Translations under genes and position numbers: made by a program | The notes under the pieces: model-generated | The model's database searches: none | Told to the model about the DNA's origin: nothing | Seen by the model: the letters and a program-made list of their open reading frames with translations, nothing else | In this document: positions 1-8,455 of the stretch, piece by piece | Layout: each line of letters starts with the position of its first letter | Position numbering within the stretch: the stretch's first letter is position 1 | Assembly: GCF_900107375.1 (NCBI RefSeq) | Contig: NZ_FNPT01000022.1 | Coordinates: forward strand, 1 to 64,000 | Origin: Lysobacter sp. yr284 | GTDB taxonomy: Bacteria > Pseudomonadota > Gammaproteobacteria > Xanthomonadales > Xanthomonadaceae | DNA length: 64,000 nt | Reading direction: 5' to 3'

Positions 1-63
1 GGTCGGCGCGATTTCGGCCGAAACGGGGCAGATCAACCCCACTTTTCTCTCTCTTTTCTCAGG

Positions 64-110
64 GCGTTGGTTTTTTAGTCCAACGCGCGACTCCGCGTTT
101 TCTTTTTTTT
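64..110 (+). terminator. Probable terminator of a gene left of the window
   Basis: A 7-bp stem (GCGTTGG at 64-70, CCAACGC at 80-86) is followed by a short CGCG/CGCG stem and a T-rich run at 98-110. It most likely ends a rightward gene that lies outside the window. No gene was seen in 1-338. Confidence 0.5.
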
Positions 111-338
111 CAATGACTTAGCGTTGGTACAAATAGGGCGGTTTGATGGCATATATGCCCCTCAGAATCGGGATCAAACCATCTGCCCATGCGTGCTTGC
201 GAGATCCTCAGACCAGGACTATAAGTGCTGTGCCGGCTCGGCTGCGCGCCCCGGTGTTTTGCCTGCATTGCCAATCGGCTCCAGGTGCCTGCTCTTCCGC
301 TATGGCGGAGACAGGATTGCCTACCTCACGGAGCCGCT

Positions 339-647
339 ATGCCCAACCTTCAAAGTCTTCGCGAACGTGCCTTCGTAGCCCAACAAGGCCGCTGCTGCTA
401 TTGCGGTCGTGCCATGTGGCTGCAATCTCCATCCGAACTTGATCTGCGGCCGTCCAGGGCGATGTCGCGGCGATGCACAGCGGAGCACTTGATCGCTCGT
501 CACGAAGGCGGTCGTAACAGAAGGGAAAACATAGCTGCCGCTTGCTGGCTCTGCAATCAGCGTCGGCATCGAAGAAGACGCCCTCTTTCGCCCGATGCCT
601 TTAAAGAACTGGTGGCGGAGAGAATGGCTAAAGGGCGCTGGTGCTAA
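339..647 (+). CDS. HNH endonuclease family protein
   Basis: This 102-residue protein has the layout of a compact HNH nuclease. A CxxC pair (CCYCGRAMW) lies near residue 19, EHLIARHEGG near residue 48, and an N-rich segment ends in ACWLCNQRRH, a second CxxC-type knuckle. HNH domains use such His/Asn residues to bind a metal ion and cut DNA. I chose the ATG at 339 because the family domain begins a few residues later; the frame is open further upstream, but that part has no HNH character. The gene stands alone, followed by a convergent XRE regulator. It may be a free-standing nuclease or part of a restriction function; no methyltransferase lies nearby. Confidence 0.7.
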   Translation: MPNLQSLRERAFVAQQGRCCYCGRAMWLQSPSELDLRPSRAMSRRCTAEHLIARHEGGRNRRENIAAACWLCNQRRHRRRRPLSPDAFKELVAERMAKGRWC

Positions 648-663
648 CCCGTAATATGACTCG

Positions 664-993
664 TTACTCCTCAAGCCAGTCGGCGTACGGCCTCAGATCC
701 TCGACGTAGGGGAACAGGTCGCCGACCTCGCACTCCAGCGCGATGGCGAACTTCACGAGCGTAATGATCGACGCGGCCGACTTGCCGTTCTCGATCAGTC
801 CGACGTGCGCCCGGTCTATTGGAATCGAGTACGCCAAGTGGTCCTGGCTGTAGCCGCGTTCCTTCCTCACCTCTCGAATGCGCGCTCCGACCAGCTTGAG
901 CAGCTCGGAAGGGGGCGACCGGCGCTTCTTCGACGGGGGCTTCGACTTGGCCCGCGGCAGTCGGCGTTTCGGAGGGGCTGGCGACTTCGGCAT
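664..993 (-). CDS. XRE-family transcriptional regulator
   Basis: The 109-residue protein has a Lys/Arg/Pro-rich N-terminal tail of about 28 residues. A classical helix-turn-helix follows (GARIREVRKERGYSQDHLAY, then the recognition segment DRAHVGLIENGKSAASIITL), with the usual ALECEVGDLFPY end. Such proteins bind DNA as dimers and often repress their own promoter. The gene is convergent with the HNH gene and faces away from the response regulator across a 0.5-kb gap. The basic tail is unusual for the family and may add non-specific DNA affinity. Target genes cannot be deduced from sequence. Confidence 0.8.
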   Translation of the reverse strand: MPKSPAPPKRRLPRAKSKPPSKKRRSPPSELLKLVGARIREVRKERGYSQDHLAYSIPIDRAHVGLIENGKSAASIITLVKFAIALECEVGDLFPYVEDLRPYADWLEE

Positions 994-1488
994 CGGGGCG
1001 GCGATCTTCCAAATTTCGAAGACCGTATGGCCAGTCGGCCGGCTCTACCTGTGGCTAATCACCCTCTGTCGGCATTCCTCGCACTATAAGCTATTGATCT
1101 GTATTGACTTGCCAGTGATCCGGAAGCCACATTGCGCGCCGATGCGACGCTACGACCACGTTTCGTTCAGCTACCAGCAGGCTAAAAATGCGCGAGCGCA
1201 GACGAACAAGAATCGGCCATCCCGCCGTCAGATCATTCGGATTCTGCTGTCGGAAAAATCTGACCCCCGCTGTTTTCCAGCGTTTCGCGAAAGGCTACGC
1301 GCGCTCAAGGCCAGCAGTTTTCTCGATGGTTTAGTCGAATCGGCGTGCTCGCTGTGCCACGAAGCACATTGTTGATAGAGCAAAGGCTCGGGCTTTTCTT
1401 CGATTTTTCGAAGCGACAAACGCCCCGAGATAGGGCAACACTATCCGTCCGGCAGGAAGCCAGGGGATAACAGATACGGGAAGCACGA
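994..1488. other. Intergenic regulatory region
   Basis: About 0.5 kb separates the divergent XRE regulator and response regulator. No convincing gene is seen; the open frames here lack starts with ribosome-binding sites. It contains the palindromic 19-bp repeat at 1395-1413. A ribosome-binding site (GGGAAG) precedes the ATG at 1489. Confidence 0.6.
1395..1413. repeat. 19-bp palindromic repeat, copy 1
   Basis: TTTCTTCGATTTTTCGAAG contains the dyad CTTCGA/TCGAAG. An identical 19-bp copy lies at 29687-29705, inside the prophage. Here it lies 75 bp before the response regulator start. A chance match of 19 bp is unlikely in 64 kb. Confidence 0.7.
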
Positions 1489-2121
1489 ATGAAGTACGTC
1501 GTAGCTGATGATCATTTTTCGGTACACATGGCTGTAAAGGCGATTTTGCAAACGCACTTCGGCGCATCGAGCGAGAGCATCGTCGATATCCATGATGGTG
1601 ATGCGTTACTGGATCAGATCCGGAGAGGAGGGTTTACCAACGCACTGCTAGTCCTCGACCTTTCTATGCCGGGAAGGTTCAGGCGCCTTCTGCTGGTGGA
1701 AGCCCTGCTGACCATCGAGCCGTCGCTTCGCATCGTCGTCAATACCGCCGACACCAGCGCGCATCTGGCGAGAGACCTGTTGCAACAAGGGGTTGTGGCC
1801 TATGTCACCAAAAGCCGGAGTGAGCCGCTCATCCAGGGAATCGCTGCCGGCATCGCGGGAGATGTTTACGTGGACCCGGCTATCGATCTGGAAGGTGCGG
1901 CTCGCCATCCGTGGAGCAGGCTCACCCCCAGCCAGAAGGCCGTGGTGATCGACGTTTGCCGCGATCTCAGTAACGAGGAGATTGCCTACGCCCACGGGGT
2001 TACCACCAACACGGTATCCGCGCACAAGCGGCAAGCGATGGCCAAGCTGGGGGTTACGAAGGATTCGCTTCTGTCGCGATACCTCGTTGAAAACGGATTG
2101 ACGTACTTGCTAGACGAGTAG
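1489..2121 (+). CDS. LuxR-type response regulator
   Basis: This 210-residue regulator has an N-terminal receiver domain and a C-terminal LuxR helix-turn-helix (NarL/FixJ type). The receiver shows the acidic pocket (VVADDH near residue 8), the likely phosphoacceptor Asp in LLVLDLSMPG near residue 57, and the conserved Lys in YVTKS near residue 106. The HTH runs from LTPSQKAVV to NTVSAHKRQAMAKLGV. It should be phosphorylated by a sensor kinase and then bind DNA. No kinase gene is in the window, so it is an orphan here. It precedes a small unknown gene and the secretion island and could control either; this is inference from position. Confidence 0.85.
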   Translation: MKYVVADDHFSVHMAVKAILQTHFGASSESIVDIHDGDALLDQIRRGGFTNALLVLDLSMPGRFRRLLLVEALLTIEPSLRIVVNTADTSAHLARDLLQQGVVAYVTKSRSEPLIQGIAAGIAGDVYVDPAIDLEGAARHPWSRLTPSQKAVVIDVCRDLSNEEIAYAHGVTTNTVSAHKRQAMAKLGVTKDSLLSRYLVENGLTYLLDE

Positions 2122-2133
2122 GAGCAGCAGGAC

Positions 2134-2451
2134 ATGGACGCCAAGCGGAACAACGTCGTGCCCCTTCACCGGCACGGAATACCGCCGGAGGACGCCGACG
2201 CGATCGAGATGATCATGCTGGTCCACTCCGGCGAGGAAGTAGCGATTGGGGAGATGGAGGTCACGGATGAGCCCCTCGATTCGATCTGCCGCCGCATGAA
2301 CGCCGAGTCCGGCGCGATCTTTAGCGAGTCGAAGGGTTGGTGTTTTCCCGTCGCAACCTGGAAGTACCACGAGACCGGCGGGCGCCATCTAGTGCTGACC
2401 GTCATCGACCAAGGCCGCCGCAGGGTGTTCAAGCACAGCGTCCGGCGTTGA
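2134..2451 (+). CDS. Hypothetical protein, 105 aa
   Basis: I do not recognise this protein. It has no signal peptide or membrane segment. Its middle is acidic, and the C-terminal half (GWCFPVATWKYHETGGRHLVLTVIDQ) looks like an alternating beta-strand fold. It starts 12 nt after the response regulator stop, so the two genes are probably cotranscribed. The preceding sequence AGGAGCAGCAGGAC supplies a good ribosome-binding site. It is followed by the VirB5-like gene after 46 nt. Confidence 0.6.
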   Translation: MDAKRNNVVPLHRHGIPPEDADAIEMIMLVHSGEEVAIGEMEVTDEPLDSICRRMNAESGAIFSESKGWCFPVATWKYHETGGRHLVLTVIDQGRRRVFKHSVRR

Positions 2452-2497
2452 CCCCAAAACATCCGTTTCAACATTCACAACTGGAAGTGGAGTCGGT

Positions 2498-3226
2498 ATG
2501 AGCAAGAGCAATCGTCTTCCCGCGTTGCCCGCCACGGTGCTCGTGGCGATCCTGGCTGGCTTCTCCCATCCGGCGGCGGCCATCGACATCGTGTTCGACC
2601 CCAAGAACACCGCCGAAAGCATGAAGCAGTTGCAGGAGATGAAGCGCTCCTACGACAAGCTCAACGATCAGTACAAGGAACTGCAGAAGCAGTACAACCA
2701 GCAGTTGGTCAACGGTCAGTCCTATTTCGGCCGCGATGGCGTTAAGGTCAAGCTCGACCGGCGGCCGCTCGGCTATGGCCTGCCCGAGCGCTGCACCGAT
2801 ATCAAGAACCCCGGTCCCAAGCAGAAGGAACTCTGCACGGCGCTTGTGCAGACCCAGAATCGGCAGTTCAACGCGATGGTGGACCTGCAGGAACTGACCG
2901 AAGCCCGGGAAGGCGAATTGAAGGACATCTACAAGGAGCGCTCGGAGATCAAGCCGGACGAAGCCGGGCGCCTGCAGGCGAACAACAACCGCCTGCTGTC
3001 CTTTCAGGCGCGAACGCAGGTGGACCTCCAGAATGCGCAGAACCTGCTGGAAGCCTATGGCGGGCAAGTGCGCGTTCTTGAACAAGAGCATTCGAAGGCC
3101 GCGCAGGCGGTGATCGAAGGCGAACACACCGGCAGCAAGATCGATCTCAAGAAGCTGGGCCAGGGCGGCATGCGAGCGGCAGCGCTCAAGGCTGCGTTCG
3201 AAGTGGCCAAGCGGCGCGAGCGCTGA
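2498..3226 (+). CDS. VirB5/TrbJ-like type IV secretion protein
   Basis: The 242-residue protein begins with a cleavable signal peptide ending near SHPAAA-ID (about residue 28). A long, charged, mostly helical coiled-coil body follows (residues about 35-75 and 120-220). Size, export signal and coiled-coil content fit VirB5/TrbJ proteins, which sit at the tip or along the pilus of type IV secretion systems. The next gene encodes a VirB6/TrbL-type channel protein, the neighbour expected for VirB5. I see no enzymatic motif. Family assignment is by overall character, so it is moderately certain. Confidence 0.65.
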   Translation: MSKSNRLPALPATVLVAILAGFSHPAAAIDIVFDPKNTAESMKQLQEMKRSYDKLNDQYKELQKQYNQQLVNGQSYFGRDGVKVKLDRRPLGYGLPERCTDIKNPGPKQKELCTALVQTQNRQFNAMVDLQELTEAREGELKDIYKERSEIKPDEAGRLQANNNRLLSFQARTQVDLQNAQNLLEAYGGQVRVLEQEHSKAAQAVIEGEHTGSKIDLKKLGQGGMRAAALKAAFEVAKRRER

Positions 3227-3259
3227 TCAGGAACCCGGCACCTAAACGGAATTTCGAGC

Positions 3260-4321
3260 ATGCTTGACATCATTTCAGCCGGCCTGAGCGACAGCCTGCA
3301 CCTGCTTCGTGCGGGGATTCCTGACGGAGTCGATAGCCTCGGCTTTTTCGCACTGTTCAAGGACTTCCTCGACGGCGAAATCGCCGAGTACTCCCGCAAC
3401 CTATTGCGACGCGTCGGCACGTTGGTTGCCGTTGGCGTTACCCCGCTGGTAACCCTGTGGATCATCTACCAGGGTTATCTCAGGGTAACCGGGCAGTCGC
3501 ATGGTTCGATGGCAGCGCTGAAAGTTGAGGCCACGAGGATCGTCTTGATCGTCACGATCGCTGGCGCGTCCGCCAATTTCCAGGATTCGATCTACAAGTC
3601 GATGACGGACGGTGTCGGTCAGGTCATCAACTACGCGATCAGCGGTGAAGACAAGGCCACTGTCTACGACAACATCGATCAGGCGCTGGCTCTGATGCAA
3701 CTGGCAACCAGCAGCATCGACATGCTCGACGTGGGCGAAAACCAAGTCGCCCTCAAGAAGCGAGATCAAGCCAGTTTGGTTGCCGGGCTCGGGGTCGGGG
3801 GGCCGGCGGTGGTCGGCGGATGCCTCCTCATCCTGAACAAGTTCGTGATCGCCATGCTGCTCGGCGTCGGCCCGTTTTTCGTTCTCTGCCTAATCTTCAA
3901 GCAGACGGAGGGGCTGTTCAAGGGCTGGCTGAACTCGTTGCTGGGGTCTCTAATGGCTATGGCCTTCTTGAGCGTGGCGGTCACTCTTGCGATGGACGTC
4001 ACGCTCGCACTCGCAGGAGGGTTTTGGGCAGCTGAGGGACTGTCCCGCCTGCTGGGCATGGGGACCGCTTCTGAAGGCATCAACAGCGTGGTCCAGATGC
4101 AGGGCATCTTGGGACTCGTCCTCACCACGTTCATCATGGGAGCGCCACCTGCGGCGGCGATGTTATTCAGGGGACTGCTGGCCAACTTCAACCCCCACTC
4201 CCAGTTCACCGGCGGCGGTGCCCGCAGCGGAGACCGCGCCCCGTCGGGATACCCTCAGCCTCCTGCATCCTCCCCCCCGCCGCCGCCCCCGTCAGGTCAG
4301 CAGCAAGTGGTTGTTCGCTAG
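3260..4321 (+). CDS. VirB6/TrbL-like inner-membrane channel protein
   Basis: This 353-residue polytopic membrane protein has about six hydrophobic segments: around residues 50-75, 92-110, 170-195, 195-215, 228-255 and 280-300. It ends in a Pro-rich cytoplasmic tail with a run of prolines near residue 337. This fits the TrbL/VirB6 family, the inner-membrane platform through which type IV secretion substrates pass. It lies 33 nt after the VirB5-like gene. No other Vir component (VirB3, VirB4, VirB8-B11, VirD4) is in the window, so the rest of the machine must be encoded elsewhere if this pair is functional. Confidence 0.75.
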   Translation: MLDIISAGLSDSLHLLRAGIPDGVDSLGFFALFKDFLDGEIAEYSRNLLRRVGTLVAVGVTPLVTLWIIYQGYLRVTGQSHGSMAALKVEATRIVLIVTIAGASANFQDSIYKSMTDGVGQVINYAISGEDKATVYDNIDQALALMQLATSSIDMLDVGENQVALKKRDQASLVAGLGVGGPAVVGGCLLILNKFVIAMLLGVGPFFVLCLIFKQTEGLFKGWLNSLLGSLMAMAFLSVAVTLAMDVTLALAGGFWAAEGLSRLLGMGTASEGINSVVQMQGILGLVLTTFIMGAPPAAAMLFRGLLANFNPHSQFTGGGARSGDRAPSGYPQPPASSPPPPPPSGQQQVVVR

Positions 4322-4371
4322 TCCCAGCTCACTACTAGCAGGCACGAGCAGCCGACCTCAAAGGAAGCATC

Positions 4372-4878
4372 ATGAACCTTCGCCACTTCACCCTGATTTG
4401 CACGCTTACGGCCATTTCGCCCCTTGCGATTGCTCAACGAGGATGCCCCGAGGGGTACTACGAACAAAACTCTACGGGTCTCAATTCCTGTATCCCGATC
4501 CCAACAGGCGTCGAAGCACAGCCAACAGGACCGAAATGGATCAAAACTTGGGGAGCAATCGCGGCCGAAGCTGGCAGCGGCAGAGTAGGCGTTGCTACCG
4601 GCAAGGATTCAAAGGCAGATGCCAAGCGAAGCGCCATGAAAGCCTGCCAAACGGGCGGGCGTAACTGCGAGGTCGTGCTGACCTACAACCATCAGTGCGC
4701 CGCAATTGCAGAAGTACCCGATTCCGACACCAGCAAAATGAAGAAGCGCGGATACGCGACCGGACCGGACGAAGCTTCGAGTACTCGTCAGGCGATGTCA
4801 GCTTGCGAGGGGGCGAACCCTGGCAGTGCCTGCAAGATCGCCTATTCCGATTGTTCAAAGCCGAAGTACAGCCCTTGA
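4372..4878 (+). CDS. Secreted DUF4189-domain protein
   Basis: A signal peptide (residues 1-21, ending SPLAIAQ) precedes a Cys-rich mature protein of about 147 residues. The segment WGAIAAEAGSGRVGVATGKDS followed by KRSAMKACQTGGRNCEVV, and the repeat-like QAMSACEGANPGSACKIAYS, are typical of DUF4189. The even number of cysteines in CxxGGxxC-like pairs suggests disulfides in the periplasm. DUF4189 genes are often found beside secretion-system effector and immunity genes in Xanthomonadales; their biochemical role is unknown. It lies between VirB6 and the effector-immunity pair. Confidence 0.75.
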   Translation: MNLRHFTLICTLTAISPLAIAQRGCPEGYYEQNSTGLNSCIPIPTGVEAQPTGPKWIKTWGAIAAEAGSGRVGVATGKDSKADAKRSAMKACQTGGRNCEVVLTYNHQCAAIAEVPDSDTSKMKKRGYATGPDEASSTRQAMSACEGANPGSACKIAYSDCSKPKYSP

Positions 4879-4915
4879 TAATCCAGAATTTTCAAATCGG
4901 GACTGGTGCCTAGCT

Positions 4916-5404
4916 ATGACGACTCGATACAACGTCAGCCGGGAGGGCGACAAGTTCATCCGCCCTGTTGCGATTGCGGTCATTGTGACGCAGCTCTTTC
5001 TGATGCTCGCGTTCTTGGCGGTCCTCGCATCCTGGGCGTTTGACTTGAATCTTTACGTCGCTGCCCGATTCATGTCCGCGCTGGCAGGCACGTCGGTGAT
5101 GATCGTGGCAGCACAGATATGGAAGCTCTACTTCCAGACTCGGCGTAAGTTGGCGGGACTCCGAGACACCAAGATCGTATGGCTGGCTTCGGCGGTAACC
5201 GCTGCATGCGTGCTATCCACTGTCGTAGTCGCCGCCACGGTTCCTATCATGAGCGCTGACGTTTCCCAGGAAGCGGCAGCGGCGGTAATGGCCGCTCAGT
5301 TCATCACGGTATTGACGACGGGCCTCTTTGCCGCCAAATCGACTATGGCTTTCACCGCACTTTTCGAAGCACTTCGGGTTACCGAGAGAGCCCGACTCAA
5401 CTAA
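4916..5404 (+). CDS. Four-helix integral membrane protein, unknown
   Basis: The 162-residue protein has four predicted transmembrane segments, at about residues 20-42, 50-68, 86-108 and 125-147, with short loops. No motif is recognised. The ATG at 4916 was chosen because the longer upstream frame overlaps the end of the DUF4189 gene and has no secretion or membrane character. It lies between the DUF4189 gene and the lipoprotein/lipase pair, all in one direction with short gaps. It may be an accessory or second immunity protein of the island; this is inference only. Confidence 0.65.
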   Translation: MTTRYNVSREGDKFIRPVAIAVIVTQLFLMLAFLAVLASWAFDLNLYVAARFMSALAGTSVMIVAAQIWKLYFQTRRKLAGLRDTKIVWLASAVTAACVLSTVVVAATVPIMSADVSQEAAAAVMAAQFITVLTTGLFAAKSTMAFTALFEALRVTERARLN

Positions 5405-5420
5405 GCCTTACGAGCGATCT

Positions 5421-6062
5421 ATGAGCGATAGACAGCCAACCGCTATTCGCGTCTTAAGCATGGCTTTGATGATCGCCCTGCTTTCAGTCGCCGGTTGCTC
5501 CGGAAAATCAGGAGCAAAGATGCCCACCTACGACAAGAATCCCACCCCAAAGCAGCGATACGACGTAACGGTTGTGATCGAAAATGCGCCGGGTCCATTC
5601 GCAGTCGTGCATGGGGCGGTGCAGTACGACATTGCCAACATGGACTGCCTACCGCCGGCCGAGAGCTTCTCCGGTGCACAGACAACGCCAATCTCTACAT
5701 TCGTGCCCATCGTCCTTAAGCGCGTCAACGACACGACTTTTGAAGGACAGTTTGCGCTGGATGAATTGGTCGATGGTGACTACTTCGGGCGAGGGATCTG
5801 CCACTTCAAGCCCATTGGCCCTTCTTTCTCCCTTAAGGCTAGTCAGGCAGCTGGCGACACCAAATTCGTCGCGAGCCGTTGGGCCAATGAGTTGGAGCAG
5901 GCGGACCAACTAACAACCTATTACTGGCGGGCCAGCTATCCCAGGCACGCCAAGATCGAGGACTACTCGGACCTCGGATCGAGCAGCCCCGACGAGTACA
6001 AGGAATCAGTTCGTAGCGAGTTGTTCAGTGTTTCTGTCAGGACCAGGAAGGTGCCGGAATGA
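5421..6062 (+). CDS. Lipoprotein, probable immunity protein for the T4SS lipase effector
   Basis: The 213-residue protein has a lipoprotein signal (MALMIALLSVAGC, lipobox near residue 24), so it should be lipid-anchored and face the periplasm. The mature part is a mixed beta-rich domain with no recognised enzymatic motif. It overlaps the lipase gene by 4 nt (ATGA at 6059-6062), so the two are translated together. In Xanthomonadales, each bactericidal type IV effector (X-Tfe) is paired with an adjacent periplasmic or lipoprotein inhibitor (X-Tfi), and this gene fits that role. The assignment is from context and export signal, not sequence similarity. Confidence 0.7.
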   Translation: MSDRQPTAIRVLSMALMIALLSVAGCSGKSGAKMPTYDKNPTPKQRYDVTVVIENAPGPFAVVHGAVQYDIANMDCLPPAESFSGAQTTPISTFVPIVLKRVNDTTFEGQFALDELVDGDYFGRGICHFKPIGPSFSLKASQAAGDTKFVASRWANELEQADQLTTYYWRASYPRHAKIEDYSDLGSSSPDEYKESVRSELFSVSVRTRKVPE

Positions 6063-7414
6063 GCATGACCACGCAGCAGTACGCGAACCTCGCGCAGGAC
6101 GCTTACAGGTCGCCGGACATGAGCAGTCTCGACAGCCGCCGTACCGTGATCGACGGGGTCGAGTACACCATTCGCGCCCATGTAAGCAAGGAGTCCGGCT
6201 ACCAAGGGACGATCTACCAGCGCAACGACACCAAAGAGATCATCGTCGCCCATCGCGGTAGTGAATTCGACACTCAGCCGTTCAAGGACGGCGTCTTCGC
6301 CGATGGTGGAATGGTTGCGCGACGCGTCAACGCGCAAGCTGCGGACGCACTTGAGTTCACTCGTAGCGCAATCGAAATGGCTCAGACTAGCCGCGATGCG
6401 CGTGGCATGGAGCCTCAAGTGACAGTCACGGGCCATTCGCTCGGCGGCTGTCTCGCCCAGATCACTGCTGCAAAGTTGAACCTCAACGGCGAGACCTTCA
6501 ACCCGTATGGCGCGGTCAGCCTCGGCATGCGCATCCCCGAAGGCGGCAGCAACGTGGTTAACCACGTCATGGCCGGCGACGTGGTCAGCGCCGCCAGCAA
6601 GCACTTCGGCAAGGTGCAGATGTACGCCGAGCCGGTCGAACTGAACGTTTTGAAGGCGTCAGGCTACGAGGACAACGGCAGCCAGTGGGATATCCGCAAT
6701 CCCGGTAAGGCCGCGGTGACCGGCGGCGACTCCCACCGGATGCACCACTTCCTCGATGTCGATGGGAACGGCCAGCCGGACCGATCGATCCTGTCGCAGC
6801 CCCAGGCACGCGACTTGGCCGAGAAGCACCGGCCGATGATCGACAAGTACCGGGGCGACATCGAGAACATGCGAGCCGGCGTGTCCATCGGCGTCGCTGT
6901 CGCCAACGGCGCCCAGGGGATTGCCGGGGAGATCGGCCGACATCTGCCCGAGAAGTCGGAAAGCCCCTTCAAGGACGCCAGCGGCGCCCTACCCCAGCGT
7001 ACCGACTCGCCCAGCGTCGATCCACGTACCCCTCGCCATCCAGACAACCCCATGTACCTGCAGATCCGCGACGGCATCGGTGCGCTGCACGGGCGCGAGG
7101 GCCGCCCCTTCGATGAAACGGCCGAGCGCACGACCGCCAGCCTGCTGGTCGCGTCCAAAGCCAACGGCCTCAACCGAGTCGATCATGTCATCCCCGGCCA
7201 GGCCGCGCAGAACGATCAGAAGCTGTTCGCCGTACAGGGCGACTTGCTCGATCCCTCGCATCGTCGCGCCCAGGTGTCCGTCGCCCAAGCAGCGCAGACG
7301 CCCGTGGACGAGTCCTTCCGCAAGCTGGAGGCCGTGGGCCAGCGGCTGGCCCAAGCGCCCGCCCAGGACCAGGTGCAGGAACACAGTCGATCCGCTCCGA
7401 CCCGATCCGCCTAA
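6059..7414 (+). CDS. Lipase-type antibacterial type IV secretion effector (X-Tfe with XVIPCD)
   Basis: The 451-residue protein has two parts. Residues about 1-270 form a class-3-lipase-like alpha/beta hydrolase. The nucleophile elbow is GHSLGG at residues 125-130 (Ser127), with AHRGS near residue 64 as oxyanion region, and later Asp and His residues could complete the triad (DVDGNGQPD, DSHRMHH). Residues about 325-430 match the Xanthomonadales VirD4-interacting domain: GLNRVDHVI, then LFAVQGD, DPSHRRAQV and a Gln-rich tail. Known proteins with this domain are delivered into rival bacteria by the Xanthomonadales T4SS. There is no Sec signal, as expected for a VirD4 substrate. The predicted action is membrane phospholipid hydrolysis in the target periplasm. 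Confidence 0.88.
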   Translation: MSMTTQQYANLAQDAYRSPDMSSLDSRRTVIDGVEYTIRAHVSKESGYQGTIYQRNDTKEIIVAHRGSEFDTQPFKDGVFADGGMVARRVNAQAADALEFTRSAIEMAQTSRDARGMEPQVTVTGHSLGGCLAQITAAKLNLNGETFNPYGAVSLGMRIPEGGSNVVNHVMAGDVVSAASKHFGKVQMYAEPVELNVLKASGYEDNGSQWDIRNPGKAAVTGGDSHRMHHFLDVDGNGQPDRSILSQPQARDLAEKHRPMIDKYRGDIENMRAGVSIGVAVANGAQGIAGEIGRHLPEKSESPFKDASGALPQRTDSPSVDPRTPRHPDNPMYLQIRDGIGALHGREGRPFDETAERTTASLLVASKANGLNRVDHVIPGQAAQNDQKLFAVQGDLLDPSHRRAQVSVAQAAQTPVDESFRKLEAVGQRLAQAPAQDQVQEHSRSAPTRSA

Positions 7415-7448
7415 ACCGTAACTCCTCTCCAACCCGACCTCAGCCACA

Positions 7449-7466
7449 CCGCTCCTTCGGGAGCGG
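7449..7466 (+). promoter_or_regulatory. UUCG hairpin before a ribosome-binding site
   Basis: CCGCTCC and GGAGCGG enclose a TTCG tetraloop, followed at once by the strong ribosome-binding site TAGGAGG and a GTG start at 7480. It may act as a weak terminator or as an mRNA element limiting read-through from the lipase gene. The GGA motifs are of the type CsrA can bind, and a CsrA-like gene lies 1 kb downstream. Confidence 0.5.
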
Positions 7467-7479
7467 CTAGGAGGGCTTT

Positions 7480-8127
7480 GTGTCCCGAATTTCAACACCG
7501 GCGATGCAACGGATGCTGCCAGCTTGGTTCCGCCGGCTTTTTACTCCCGGCGCCCCCGACACCCACGCCGCGCTCAGCTACGAGGCGAAGCTCATGGCTG
7601 CCTACGCGCGCAGCGCGCTGTGGGGGTTAAGGCCGCCCTTGTTCCACCCCGCGCCAGTCCGGCTCGGGCCAGCGGCGACGCCGGCAGTTCACCGGCAACT
7701 GGCCTGCGCCCTTGGGCATCTGAGCGAGGACTTCGTCGCCGGACAACGGTTTGGCTTGACCTTGCTGATGCGCGACCTGTTGGTGCGTGAACTGCGTGCG
7801 CCGTTGATCTACACGCTGGGTTACGTCTACCAAGGCGGACAGCGGCTCTACCACACGCCCATCGAAGGGCTAGAGCAGATGCTGCGCACGGGCATCGCGC
7901 CGGGCGCGCGCGTCAGCCTGCATGCATGGTTGACCTTGCCCAGCCACGAGATTATCGACGCCACCTTCTGGGCCGCCTTCCCGGCGCTCGCTTGTCCCGA
8001 AGAACGCCAGCAGCGCGGGTTGTTCATGCATCCCGATCAGATGCCGGGGCGCAGTTACCACCCTCAGTGGACGAGCGAGGAGTTCGTAAAGCGGATCGGC
8101 GTGGTCAAGGAGTACGAAGGATGGTGA
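7480..8127 (+). CDS. Hypothetical protein, 215 aa
   Basis: I do not recognise this protein. It is soluble and rich in Leu, Ala and His, with a central segment (RDLLVRELRAPLIYTLGYVYQGGQRLYHTP) that could form a helix-strand core. The GTG start at 7480 has an excellent AGGAGG site 6 nt upstream; an ATG at 7504 is the alternative. It overlaps the next gene by 7 nt, which suggests an operon. It could belong to the secretion island or to a second pathway; no catalytic motif is visible. Confidence 0.6.
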   Translation: MSRISTPAMQRMLPAWFRRLFTPGAPDTHAALSYEAKLMAAYARSALWGLRPPLFHPAPVRLGPAATPAVHRQLACALGHLSEDFVAGQRFGLTLLMRDLLVRELRAPLIYTLGYVYQGGQRLYHTPIEGLEQMLRTGIAPGARVSLHAWLTLPSHEIIDATFWAAFPALACPEERQQRGLFMHPDQMPGRSYHPQWTSEEFVKRIGVVKEYEGW

Positions 8128-8450
8128 CCCCACCCGGAGCCGTCTACGACGTCGTCAATCACGGTTCACTCGGTTGGCGGATACGCCTAAACGATGAGGA
8201 CGAACCCAGGTACTTCCCGAACCGTGAAGGCTGCGTCGCCGAGGCCGCGGCGCGTGCGCGCCACCAACACGCGCTGACCGGCCAACCGACCGAAGTCTGG
8301 GCGCCAGGCTACGACGGTGTGCGCCAGTGCGTCGTCCGCTACATGAAACCTTCGGATCTGGACGAGCTCCTCCGGCGTGGTACGTCGCATTTCCAGTTGC
8401 TCGGAGTCAGCTACGCCGACGGCCCGTTGTTCCTCAACGCTCAGGGATAA
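8121..8450 (+). CDS. Hypothetical protein, 109 aa
   Basis: This soluble protein has no recognised motif. It starts inside the last codons of the previous gene (ATG at 8121, previous stop at 8125-8127), so translation is probably coupled. The sequence has many aromatic and charged residues (GWRIRLNDEDEPRYFPNREG) and a short C-terminal segment with FQLLGVSYADGPLFL. The next gene, csrA-like, begins 5 nt after its stop, so the three form a tight unit. Confidence 0.6.
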   Translation: MVTPPGAVYDVVNHGSLGWRIRLNDEDEPRYFPNREGCVAEAAARARHQHALTGQPTEVWAPGYDGVRQCVVRYMKPSDLDELLRRGTSHFQLLGVSYADGPLFLNAQG

Positions 8451-8455
8451 ATCCA

